Assembly (NCBI GenBank): GCA_011087645.1
Contig: JAALLF010000002.1
Location: 1-64,000, forward strand
Source of the DNA: Alphaproteobacteria bacterium
GTDB taxonomy: Bacteria; Pseudomonadota; Alphaproteobacteria; UBA6615
DNA length: 64,000 nucleotides
Reading direction: 5' to 3'
In this document: in pieces, positions 45,789-54,306 of the stretch
Position numbering within the stretch: the first letter of the stretch is position 1
How the letters are laid out: the number at the start of each line of letters is the position of its first letter
The notes under the pieces: model-generated
What the model was told of the DNA's origin: nothing
Databases searched by the model: none
What the model saw: only the letters and a program-made list of their open reading frames with translations
Program-made: the position numbers and the translations under genes

Positions 45789-47048
45789 ATGGGCAAAACC
45801 ATCACCGAGAAGATCCTGTCGCGGGTGACCGGCAACGATGTTTCGGCCGGCGACATTATCTATCCCGAACCCGAACTTCTAACGGTTCATGATTGGTACG
45901 TGGTCAATTTCGACAAGGCGCTGCAGGAGCTTGGGGTCGAGCAACTTTACGACCCGGATATTCTCGTCATCTCCACCGATCACGAGCCGGTGGCGGTCAG
46001 TCCCCAGGCGGCGGAGCGGCAAAAACAGGTTCGCGAGATCGTCAAGAAATACGGCATCACCCATTTCTACGACACTGGCCGCGGCGGCCACGGCCATGTG
46101 TTTCCGGTCGAGATGGGGTTCGTCAAACCGGGCATGTTCGTCGAAGCCTACGACGTTCATGTCACCAATTTCGGCGCTGTCGGCGCGCTCGCCATTCCGG
46201 TGCTGATCGAAGTCACCGAGGTATTGGCGTGCGGCTCGGTGTGGTTGCGCACGCCCGATACGGTGCGCGTCAACCTAACCGGCGCGCTGTCGCCGGGCAC
46301 CAGCATTCGCGACGTAGCACAAAAGCTGATCTGCGATCTCGGTGCCGCCCGGGTCGATTATTCGGTGGTGGAATTCGGCGGGCCGGCGCTGGCCTCGATC
46401 GATATTGCCGGGCGTCATACCTTGTGCAACACGCCGATCGATGTCGGTGTTAAATCGGCGTTGATCGAACCCGACCAATCGACCCTCGACTATTTGGCCG
46501 GGCGCGTCGATGGCCTGATCGAGCTGATCGCCAGCGACCCCGACGCGGTTTTCCGCGAAGTCATCGACTACGATTTGGATGTGATGGAGCCGCAAATCGC
46601 CGTGCCGCCGACCCCCGATTGTGTGGTCGGGGTATCCGAGGTAGCCGGCCGGCCGGTGCACCATGCCTTTATCGGCTCCTGCGCGGCGGCCAATCTGAGC
46701 GATTTACAGGCGGCGGCGGAGATATTGCGCGGGCATAAAATCCATCCTGACGTTCGCTTCCTCATCACGCCGGGCACCCAGGAGATCATGGCCGCGGCGG
46801 AAGATGAAGGCCTGCTGCGGTTGTTCGCTGAGGCCGGCGCCATGATCACCCAGCCGGGCTGCGGACCGTGCGCCGGCGGGCGCATCGGCGGTATGGCCAA
46901 TGGCGAGACCTCGATCAATACCGGCACCCGCAACGATTATGGCCGCCTGGGCGCGCCGGAGGCGGAGATTTATCTCGGTAGCGCGGCGACCGTCATGGCC
47001 TCTGCGGTGACCGGAAAGATCACCGATCCTCGGGATTTTTTGAACTAG
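45789..47048 (+). CDS. LeuC-like large hydro-lyase subunit
   Basis: A 419-residue protein of the isopropylmalate/homoaconitate/dimethylmaleate hydratase large-subunit family. Three Cys likely to bind [4Fe-4S] are retained (FIGSCAAANLSDL and QPGCGPCAGG). Surroundings are atypical: SCTNS becomes SCAAA and the substrate-helix area is diverged. A longer in-frame extension upstream exists, but the start at 45789 gives the family N-terminus (KTITEKILSRV). It needs the small subunit encoded 25 bases downstream, together hydrating or dehydrating an unsaturated dicarboxylate. Confidence 0.87.
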   Translation: MGKTITEKILSRVTGNDVSAGDIIYPEPELLTVHDWYVVNFDKALQELGVEQLYDPDILVISTDHEPVAVSPQAAERQKQVREIVKKYGITHFYDTGRGGHGHVFPVEMGFVKPGMFVEAYDVHVTNFGAVGALAIPVLIEVTEVLACGSVWLRTPDTVRVNLTGALSPGTSIRDVAQKLICDLGAARVDYSVVEFGGPALASIDIAGRHTLCNTPIDVGVKSALIEPDQSTLDYLAGRVDGLIELIASDPDAVFREVIDYDLDVMEPQIAVPPTPDCVVGVSEVAGRPVHHAFIGSCAAANLSDLQAAAEILRGHKIHPDVRFLITPGTQEIMAAAEDEGLLRLFAEAGAMITQPGCGPCAGGRIGGMANGETSINTGTRNDYGRLGAPEAEIYLGSAATVMASAVTGKITDPRDFLN

Positions 47049-47073
47049 CCAGCGCCGGCGATAGGAAACAGAC

Positions 47074-47610
47074 ATGAACTGGATCTATAAGGGCAAGTGC
47101 TGGAAGTTCGGCGACAATCTAGGCATCGACGGCGATGTCATGCCGCTGCGCTTCGCGTTGGAGCGCGAGCTCGATCCAGAGGTTCTGAAACCCTATTTGA
47201 TGGCCGGCGTCGATCCCGACTTCCCGAACAAAGTCTCGCCCGGCGATATCATTGTTGCCGGCAAGAGGTTCGGTCAGGGCAACCCCCATATTCAGGGCTT
47301 TCTCGGTATCCTGGGGCATGGCTTGGGCTTGGTCGCCGAGACCATTCCGCGCGGCAGCTTCCGCAACGCGATCAATGCCGGGCTGCCGTTTTTGACCGGC
47401 TGCGAGGGCGTATCGGGCGACGTCGAGACCGGCGACGACTTGGAAATCAACTTCGAAACAGGCGAGTTTGCCAACCTAACGCGTGATATCACGCGCCAGT
47501 TTCAACCGTTGGATCCCCAGCTGCAGGCCATCATCGAGGCCGGCGGTTGGCGCGCCAACCTGGAAAAACGAATTGCCAAATTACGTTCCGGCGACGCTGC
47601 GACAGCGTGA
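47074..47610 (+). CDS. LeuD-like small hydro-lyase subunit with altered active-site loop
   Basis: A 178-residue swivel-domain subunit of the LeuD family. DIIVAGKRFGQG and SFRNAINAGLP align with the family's DIIVAGxNFGCGSSREHA and FFRNAINxGLP, but the active-site signature GCGSSREHA is replaced by GQGNPHIQG. The Ser and Arg that normally act in catalysis and substrate-carboxylate binding are therefore missing. Pairing with the LeuC-like gene just upstream is clear from position. Either the chemistry differs or the substrate binds in a new way. Confidence 0.85.
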   Translation: MNWIYKGKCWKFGDNLGIDGDVMPLRFALERELDPEVLKPYLMAGVDPDFPNKVSPGDIIVAGKRFGQGNPHIQGFLGILGHGLGLVAETIPRGSFRNAINAGLPFLTGCEGVSGDVETGDDLEINFETGEFANLTRDITRQFQPLDPQLQAIIEAGGWRANLEKRIAKLRSGDAATA

Positions 47611-47663
47611 TCAAACGGCTCGGCGGGCGTTCCTCTTTTTTCAGTTTCATGAAATAAACCCAG

Positions 47664-49742
47664 ATGGCTGACACTTCCGGATATCGCATCGGCATTGATG
47701 TCGGCGGCACGTTTACCGATGTCGTCTTGATCAGCAATGAAACCGGCAACGTGTCGGTCGCCAAGGTGCTCAACCGCCACGACGACCGGGCGGAGACCGT
47801 GGTCAGTGGTATCGAGCGGTTGCTCGGCGAAGCCAATGTCGAACCGGCCGACATCGACTGGATCAGCCACGGCACGACGATCACCACCAATGCGGTGATC
47901 GAGCGTAAGGGCGCCAAGACCGCGCTGATCACCAACAAGAACTTCCGCGATATTCTGGAGATCGGCCGCTTCGCGCGGCCCGCTGAGCTGATCTACCGGG
48001 TCCACGAAGATAAACCGTCTCCCCTGGTACCACGCTATCTGCGCCTCGGCGTCTCGTGCCGGGTCGACCGCCATGGCGACGTGGTCACCGAACTCGACGA
48101 GACGGAGCTGGCCCAGGCGATCGCTGCGATTCAAGCGGAAGGCGTCGAAAGCGTCGCGGTCTGCTTCCTGTTCTCGTTCCTCAACCCCGTCCATGAGGCG
48201 CGCGTCAGAGAAAGTCTCTCCGCCGCGCTGCCCAATTTGGACATTGTATTGTCGAGCGAAATCTTGCGCGAATTCCGCGAATTTCCGCGCACCGCGACGA
48301 CCGTATTCGCCGCCTATGTGGCGCCGGTGCTGCGCGCCTATATTTCCGGTCTGCTCGCCCGGTTGGCCGACCGCGGCATTAATTGCCCACTTTATATTTT
48401 CCAATCGAATGGCGGCGTGGCGCAGCCCGAAATTGTCATGCGCAACCCGGCGCTGACCCTGTTGTCGGGCCCGGCGGGCGCGGTGGTCGGCGCGGCGCAA
48501 TTATGCGGCCAGGCCGGGTTCCGCGACCTCATCACCATGGATATCGGCGGCACCTCGCTCGATGTGTGCCTGATCCGCGGCTCGGTAGCGGAAGCGACGA
48601 CGACCCGCGAAATCGACATGTTTCCCGTCGGCATCCCGATGCTCGATGTCCACACCATCGGCGCCGGTGGCGGCAGCATCGTGCGGGTCGACGATGTCGG
48701 CCGGGTCAAGGTCGGACCCGACAGCATGGGTGCGCGGCCGGGTCCCGCCTGCTACGGGCTGGGTGGCGAGCAAGCGACCCTGACCGATATTAATTTGCTG
48801 ATGGGTCTGCTCGATCCGGCGACCTTCGCCAATGGCGAAGTGCCGCTCGACCGGGCCCGCGCCGAGGCCGCCGTGGCGGAGCGGGTCGCCGGGCCGCTCG
48901 GGGTCGATGTCGACGCCGCGGCGGTTGGCGTTTACCGGGTCGCCACCAACCAGATCGCCGAAGCCATTCGAACGGTGACGGTCGAGCGCGGCAGCGATCC
49001 GCGCGACTATGCCCTGGTGGCGTTCGGCGGTGGCGGTCCCCTGCATGCCGCCGCCGTGGCGCGCGAATTGGGGGTCGCTCAGATTATCGTGCCGCGGCAC
49101 CCGGGTCTGTTTTCCGCCCGCGGCATCGCCACGGCGGATTTCAACCACGACTATATCCAATCGGTGGTCCGGCCGATTGCCGAGGTGTCGGCGGCCGACG
49201 TCGCTGCCGCCTTCACCGCGCTCGAAGGGCAGGCGGCGCGCGATCTCGATGCCGAAGACGTGCCCGCTGACCGGCGTGAGTTGGCGCCCGCCCTCGATCT
49301 GCGCTATCTCGGCCAGACCACGGAAATCACTGTTCCGCTGGCGGAGTCGGTGGCGGATGGTTTCGATGATATCATCGGCGAGTTTCACCAATTACACGAG
49401 CGCCTCTATACTTACAGCGTGCCCGACGAGCCGGTTGAGCTGGTCAATGTGCGCCTACGCGCGGTGGGAAGCGTCGATAAACCACCCCTACCCCCCGCCG
49501 ATGGCGCCGGCGAAACACCGAAACCGATCGGCGAGCGGCCGGTTTTATTGCCTGACCTTGAAGGGGCCCAGCCGGTCCCCGTCTACCGGCGCGATCAGCT
49601 CGCGCCGGACGCCAAATTGACCGGCCCGGCGATCATCGAAGAAGCGTCGTCGACGACCTTGGTCTTGGCCAATATGGACGTCGCCGTCGATCGCTTCGAG
49701 AACATGATTATTACCTTGCGACAACCGGGACAAACGCCATGA
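47664..49742 (+). CDS. Hydantoinase/oxoprolinase A-type subunit (copy 2)
   Basis: A 692-residue HyuA paralogue: YRIGIDVGGTFTDVVL, HGTTITTNAVIERKGAKTALIT, NFRDILEIGRFARPAEL, TMDIGGTSLDVCLIRG and GAGGGSIVRVDD. It differs from copy 1 in the region after NFRDIL and in the C-terminal beta domain, so it may act on a different lactam or hydantoin. It is translationally coupled (ATGA) to the HyuB copy 2 gene at 49739. It lies in the rightward operon 53 bases after the LeuD-like gene. Confidence 0.93.
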   Translation: MADTSGYRIGIDVGGTFTDVVLISNETGNVSVAKVLNRHDDRAETVVSGIERLLGEANVEPADIDWISHGTTITTNAVIERKGAKTALITNKNFRDILEIGRFARPAELIYRVHEDKPSPLVPRYLRLGVSCRVDRHGDVVTELDETELAQAIAAIQAEGVESVAVCFLFSFLNPVHEARVRESLSAALPNLDIVLSSEILREFREFPRTATTVFAAYVAPVLRAYISGLLARLADRGINCPLYIFQSNGGVAQPEIVMRNPALTLLSGPAGAVVGAAQLCGQAGFRDLITMDIGGTSLDVCLIRGSVAEATTTREIDMFPVGIPMLDVHTIGAGGGSIVRVDDVGRVKVGPDSMGARPGPACYGLGGEQATLTDINLLMGLLDPATFANGEVPLDRARAEAAVAERVAGPLGVDVDAAAVGVYRVATNQIAEAIRTVTVERGSDPRDYALVAFGGGGPLHAAAVARELGVAQIIVPRHPGLFSARGIATADFNHDYIQSVVRPIAEVSAADVAAAFTALEGQAARDLDAEDVPADRRELAPALDLRYLGQTTEITVPLAESVADGFDDIIGEFHQLHERLYTYSVPDEPVELVNVRLRAVGSVDKPPLPPADGAGETPKPIGERPVLLPDLEGAQPVPVYRRDQLAPDAKLTGPAIIEEASSTTLVLANMDVAVDRFENMIITLRQPGQTP

Positions 49743-51427
49743 GCGTCGACGCCTTCACCCTTGCCGTGGTCCATAGCTCGCTGATCGCCATCGCGCGGGA
49801 TATGAAGATCATGACCATGCGCACCGCCTATACCCAGCTTTGGAAGGAGCAGGGCGACCTGTCCTGCTGCCTGATGGACCGGGACGGTGAGATTATTGCC
49901 CAGGACCCCAACGGCTTTCCCATCCATGTCACCACCATGCCGCTGCAATTGCAGGGGGTTGTCGAAATACTCGGCCGGGAAAACTTACGGCCCGGCGATG
50001 TGCTGGCGACCAACGACCCTTTTATCGGCGGCACCCATCTACCCGACGTGCTGATCGCGCGGCCGCTGTTTCACCAGGGCGAAATCTACGCCTATGCCTG
50101 CAACCGCGGCCATTGGGCGGACATCGGCGGCATGGGCCCCGGCAGCTATTCGCCGGCGACGTCGGACATTCACCAGGAAGGCATCTTCATCCCGCCGGTG
50201 AAATTGTTCGAGGCCGGCGAGCCCAACCCCGGCGTGCTCGAGATGATCATGTCGAATATCCGCAACCGCTCGATCGGCTTCGGTGACCTGCGTTCGCAAT
50301 ACGCCTCGTGCGAAACAGCCGAACGCCGCCTCGATGCGCTGATCGAGCGCTACGGTTTCGACACGCTGACGGCGGGCATGGCGGAAATTATCACCCGGTC
50401 GGAGGCGATGACGCGCGCCAGCATCGCTGAATTTCCCGACGGCGATTACCACGCTCGCGACTGCCTTGACGGCGACGGTCGCACGGAGGCGAAAATCTGG
50501 GTCGATGTCAAAGTCGCTATTCGCGGCAGCGATATCGTGGTCGATTTAAGCGATAGCAGCGACCAGGCCACCGGCGGCATGAACTGTTCCTATTCCGCCG
50601 CCGCGTCGGCGGTGCAGTATGCGATCAAGTCGATTACCGATCCGGAAAACCCACCCAACGCCGGCAGCTACAAGCCGATCACCGTAAAGACCCGGCCCGG
50701 CTCTCTGGTCGACGCGCAAAAACCGGGCTCGATGATCGGCTTCGGCGATGTGTGTTATCGGGTGCTCGACGCCACCATGACGGCGATCGCCGGCGCCATC
50801 GGCGACCGCGCGATCGCCAGCGGGTCGGGATCGACGGGAACCGCCGTGGTCGCCGGCCGCCAACAACGGTCCAACGGCGATCATTATTTCACCACCATCG
50901 AGCTCTCGTCGGGCGCCTATGGTGCGCGTGCTAGCCGTGATGGCATGAACGCCATCCGTTACGGCCCCGGCAACGCGGGTCACATACCGATCGAGGCCGA
51001 CGAAATCGAAAATCCGCTGTTCTTTGAGGCCTATGAAATCGTGCCCGACACCGGCGGTGCGGGCCAGTTTCGCGGTGGTAACGGCTTCGTTCGCGCGTTC
51101 CGCGTGATGTCCGACCGGGCGCAGATTTGCCTGTGCGCCGACCGCCACGAAACGCCGCCGCCGGGCCTGTCCGGCGGCCAGCCAGGGGCCACGTCGCGCT
51201 ATGTTCTCAATCCCGGCACCAACCACGAACAGGTTCTGGCCAGCAAGACGCCCTATATCGATCTCGATGCCGATACGCTGGTGCGCGTGCAATCGGCCGG
51301 TGGCGGCGGCTATGGCGATCCACGCGAACGCGATCAATCACGTATCGCCGATGACCTTAAAAACGGCTATATCACTGAAGACGCGGCGGCGGCCGATTAC
51401 GGCTACGCCGACAAAACCAGAAAATAA
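49739..51427 (+). CDS. Hydantoinase/oxoprolinase B-type subunit (copy 2)
   Basis: A 562-residue HyuB paralogue, starting within the HyuA stop (ATGA overlap). It has VDAFTLAVVHSSLIAIARDM, NDPFIGGTHLPDVL, NRGHWADIGGMG and the terminal SAGGGGYGDPRERD, but the early AFTL...R core differs from copy 1 (which has NRL). It forms the second ATP-dependent amidohydrolase with its neighbour. The two copies share the family glycine-rich C-terminus but are plainly not recent duplicates. Confidence 0.93.
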   Translation: MSVDAFTLAVVHSSLIAIARDMKIMTMRTAYTQLWKEQGDLSCCLMDRDGEIIAQDPNGFPIHVTTMPLQLQGVVEILGRENLRPGDVLATNDPFIGGTHLPDVLIARPLFHQGEIYAYACNRGHWADIGGMGPGSYSPATSDIHQEGIFIPPVKLFEAGEPNPGVLEMIMSNIRNRSIGFGDLRSQYASCETAERRLDALIERYGFDTLTAGMAEIITRSEAMTRASIAEFPDGDYHARDCLDGDGRTEAKIWVDVKVAIRGSDIVVDLSDSSDQATGGMNCSYSAAASAVQYAIKSITDPENPPNAGSYKPITVKTRPGSLVDAQKPGSMIGFGDVCYRVLDATMTAIAGAIGDRAIASGSGSTGTAVVAGRQQRSNGDHYFTTIELSSGAYGARASRDGMNAIRYGPGNAGHIPIEADEIENPLFFEAYEIVPDTGGAGQFRGGNGFVRAFRVMSDRAQICLCADRHETPPPGLSGGQPGATSRYVLNPGTNHEQVLASKTPYIDLDADTLVRVQSAGGGGYGDPRERDQSRIADDLKNGYITEDAAAADYGYADKTRK

Positions 51428-51456
51428 CACCCACGGGATACTAGGGGAGGACCACT

Positions 51457-52344
51457 ATGCCGCATGTGACAACCAAGGACGGCGTCGCGCTTTATTACGA
51501 AGAGGTCGGTTCGGGCACGCCGATCGTGTTCGCACACGAATTCGGCGGCGATTTTCGGCACTGGGAACCGCAGATGCGCTACTTCGCGCGCACCCACCGT
51601 TGCATCGCGTTTAACGCGCGGGGATATCCGCCGTCCGACGTGCCGGAAGACCCGGAGATGTACAGCCAGGATCACGCACGCGACGACGTGCTGGCGGTGC
51701 TCGACGGGCTGGACATCGAGAAGGCGCATATCAATGGGCTGTCGATGGGCGGCTTCGCCAGCCTGCATATGGGCCTCGCTTATCCCGAGCGCTGCCTGTC
51801 GTTGGTGGTTGCCGGTTGCGGTTACGGCGCCAAGGCCGACGCGAAAGAGCAGTTCGTGCGCGAGACCACCGAAGTCGCCGACCGCATGGAAAACGAGACC
51901 ATGGCGGTGTTCGGCAAGGTCTACGCCCTGGGGCCGACCCGGGTGCAGTTCCAGAACAAGGACCCGCGCGGCTGGCAGGAGTTCGAGGACCAGATCTGCG
52001 AACATTCCAGCCTGGGGTCGGCCAATACCATGCGCGGCGTGCAGCGCCGCCGTCCGTCGCTATACGATCTGGAAGACCAGATGCGCGACCTCACCGTGCC
52101 GACCCTGATCGTCAACGGCGACGAAGACGATCCGTGCCTCGACGCCGGGCTCTATATGAAACGCACCATCGTGTCGTCGGCGCTGGTCCTGATGCCGCGC
52201 ACCGGCCATCTGTGCAACCTGGAGGAACCGGCGCTGTACAATCAGATCTGCGGCGACTTTATGGGCCGCGTCGAGGCAGGCCGTTGGGAGATGCGCGACC
52301 CGCGCTCGATGACCACGGCGATCATCGCAACGCCGGGGAAATAA
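51457..52344 (+). CDS. Alpha/beta-hydrolase (lactonase/esterase-like)
   Basis: A 295-residue alpha/beta hydrolase with the nucleophile elbow GLSMGGF (Ser near residue 94), a likely Asp in NGDEDDP (about 224), and the catalytic His in TGHLCNLEEP (about 250). It resembles 3-oxoadipate enol-lactone hydrolases in overall layout. GGGGAGG precedes the ATG. Placed after HyuB copy 2, it may hydrolyse an ester, lactone or C-C bond formed in the pathway. Confidence 0.88.
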   Translation: MPHVTTKDGVALYYEEVGSGTPIVFAHEFGGDFRHWEPQMRYFARTHRCIAFNARGYPPSDVPEDPEMYSQDHARDDVLAVLDGLDIEKAHINGLSMGGFASLHMGLAYPERCLSLVVAGCGYGAKADAKEQFVRETTEVADRMENETMAVFGKVYALGPTRVQFQNKDPRGWQEFEDQICEHSSLGSANTMRGVQRRRPSLYDLEDQMRDLTVPTLIVNGDEDDPCLDAGLYMKRTIVSSALVLMPRTGHLCNLEEPALYNQICGDFMGRVEAGRWEMRDPRSMTTAIIATPGK

Positions 52345-52379
52345 CGCGGGCGCGCATCGCGAATAATGGGGCAGACAGC

Positions 52380-53195
52380 ATGGACTACACATTATCCGTC
52401 AATCACTACATCTGCGGCGACGATGTCGCGTTTCCCGACTTCGCCGAAATGGTCAGCGCCGCCGGTATCCAGAAGGTCGGCGTCACCCGCGCCGCGCTGG
52501 TGGAGATGGGCGTGCCAGCCCTGACTCAATGTCTGATAGACAACGGGCTGGGCGTTTCCTCTCTCGGTAGCGTTGGATATTTCTCCGGCATCCAGCCAGA
52601 AACCAAGGATGATTTCTCTGACGAAGAGATGATCGACATCGCCGCAGAACTCGGTGCTGAAGCTCTCACCGTCATTAGCGGGGGTGTCAGCGATCCATCG
52701 AAACCGCCGACGGATGCGTTTGAACTCATAAAAACCGGCCTGGCAGAAATGGCCGCATTGGCGGAAGCAAAAGATGTGGTCTTGGGTCTGGAACCGCTTC
52801 ATCCAAACTATTTTTTTACTTTAGGTTGCGTCAACACAATTGCCCATGGATTGGAGCTTATAAAGCCGCACTCTTCCGCCAAACTGCTGCTCGACATTGA
52901 TTTGTCCTGGTGGGACCCGGACCTCGCCGGCTTGCTCCGCGAGGCTCCAGACGAGGTTGTGGTGATCCAAATGTGTAATGTGAAATTTGAGAAGAACCGC
53001 GCCGCCGGACGCGAAACATTAGCCGGCGGCGCGTTAGACATGACCCGCCTGATCGGCGAACTCATGGCGGGCGGCTTTCGCGGTTCCTTCGAGTACGAGC
53101 TGTTTCCCGGCGACTTGCGCGGCCGTGATGTACGTACGCTGATCAACGGCTACGCACAGGAATTTGCCGATTGTGTTGCCGCAGCGGCTGGTTAG
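52380..53195 (+). CDS. Xylose-isomerase-like TIM-barrel protein
   Basis: A 271-residue TIM-barrel of the AP-endonuclease-2/sugar-phosphate isomerase-epimerase family. Metal ligands are probably the Glu in LEPLHP (about residue 140), the Asp in LLDIDLSWWD and the Glu in FEYELFPGDL near the C-terminus. It starts with ATG at 52380 preceded by GGGGCAG; a longer frame opening in the preceding hydrolase gene is only a shadow. Bases from about 52540 to 52900 are AT-richer than the flanks. It ends four bases into the converging ABC ATPase gene. Function: isomerase or epimerase of unknown substrate. Confidence 0.83.
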   Translation: MDYTLSVNHYICGDDVAFPDFAEMVSAAGIQKVGVTRAALVEMGVPALTQCLIDNGLGVSSLGSVGYFSGIQPETKDDFSDEEMIDIAAELGAEALTVISGGVSDPSKPPTDAFELIKTGLAEMAALAEAKDVVLGLEPLHPNYFFTLGCVNTIAHGLELIKPHSSAKLLLDIDLSWWDPDLAGLLREAPDEVVVIQMCNVKFEKNRAAGRETLAGGALDMTRLIGELMAGGFRGSFEYELFPGDLRGRDVRTLINGYAQEFADCVAAAAG

Positions 53196-54292
53196 CTAAC
53201 GTGCAAGCGGGCGCGCCCGCTTGGCCAACCGATGGTGACCGCCTGACCGGTTTCGAAGCTGCCGATATCGTCTTCGCTTGAAACAAAGCGGGCGGCGACT
53301 TCGCTGCCATCGGGCAACCGCACCAGATGCGATGTGGTGAGACCGAGATAGATGGTCTCGAGATAGGTCGCTGGCACCGATTGCCAGGCGCCATCGGCGG
53401 TTTGGCCGGGATCGACCATGCGCAGCAGTTCCGAGCGCACCGAAAACGACACTTGGTCACCCGCCGCCGCGGTGGTGCCGGGCGCGGCGATATCGACTTT
53501 GGCGAAGTCGAGATCGACGGTTACCCGCTCGCCCGAGACGCCGGCGACGATGCCACCCAGCACATTATTGTCGCCGATGAACCCGGCGGTAAAACGCTTC
53601 CGCGGCGTCTCGTAAATGTCGCGCGCGGTGCCTTGCTCGATCAAGTCGCCGTCGGCGATGATGGCGATACGGTCGGCGACGGTCAGCGCCTCTTCCTGGT
53701 TGTGGGTGACGTGGATGAAGGTGATGCCGACCTTTTCCTGAATGCGTTTCAACTCCAGGCACATATCCTTGCGCAGCTTGGCGTCGAGCGCGGCTAGCGG
53801 TTCGTCGAGCAGCAGAATATCGGCGTCGAGCACTAGCGACCGCGCCAGTTGCACGCGCTGCTGCTGGCCACCCGATAATTCGTGCGGCATGCGCTCGTTA
53901 TAGCCGTCGAGACCGACCATCGAGAGCATCCAGTCGACTTTGTCGCGCATTTCGTTGGCCGGCACTTTGCGCAGCTTTAACCCATAGGCCACATTGCGCT
54001 CGACATTCATATGGGGAAACAGGGCGTAGCTTTGAAACACCATTGAGGTCGGCCGTTTGTTCGGCGGCAGGTGGCTCACATCCTCACCGTGCAATAGTAC
54101 CTGGCCGGCAGTCGGTTGAATGAACCCTCCGATCAGCCGCAGCAACGTCGTCTTGCCGCCGCCACTCGGGCCCAGCAGGGCGTAATACTGGCCGCTGTCG
54201 ATCGTGAAGCTGACCGCATTAAGCGCTTTTACGGTTCCGTAATTTTTGCCTAAATCGACAACTTCGACGGCGGTATCGGACGAATTTCTCAT
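53192..54292 (-). CDS. Polyamine-type ABC transporter ATPase (set 2)
   Basis: A 366-residue PotA-class ATPase: Walker A GPSGGGKTT, Q-loop SMVFQSYALFPHM, signature LSGGQQQRVQLARSL, Walker B LLLDEPLAALD, His switch VTHNQEEAL, C-terminal TOBE domain (about 275-365). It is the last gene of the leftward set-2 operon (57334 to 53192). The 3' end overlaps the converging TIM-barrel gene by four bases. Set 2 is related to but not a recent duplicate of set 1. Confidence 0.93.
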   Translation of the reverse strand: MRNSSDTAVEVVDLGKNYGTVKALNAVSFTIDSGQYYALLGPSGGGKTTLLRLIGGFIQPTAGQVLLHGEDVSHLPPNKRPTSMVFQSYALFPHMNVERNVAYGLKLRKVPANEMRDKVDWMLSMVGLDGYNERMPHELSGGQQQRVQLARSLVLDADILLLDEPLAALDAKLRKDMCLELKRIQEKVGITFIHVTHNQEEALTVADRIAIIADGDLIEQGTARDIYETPRKRFTAGFIGDNNVLGGIVAGVSGERVTVDLDFAKVDIAAPGTTAAAGDQVSFSVRSELLRMVDPGQTADGAWQSVPATYLETIYLGLTTSHLVRLPDGSEVAARFVSSEDDIGSFETGQAVTIGWPSGRARLHVS

Positions 54293-54306
54293 ATTATTTT
54301 ATACCG

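Noticed and set aside
51816..52379. An in-frame upstream extension of the TIM-barrel gene within the alpha/beta-hydrolase gene.
   Set aside because: Arg-rich frame shadow of the hydrolase; ATG at 52380 has its own ribosome-binding site.
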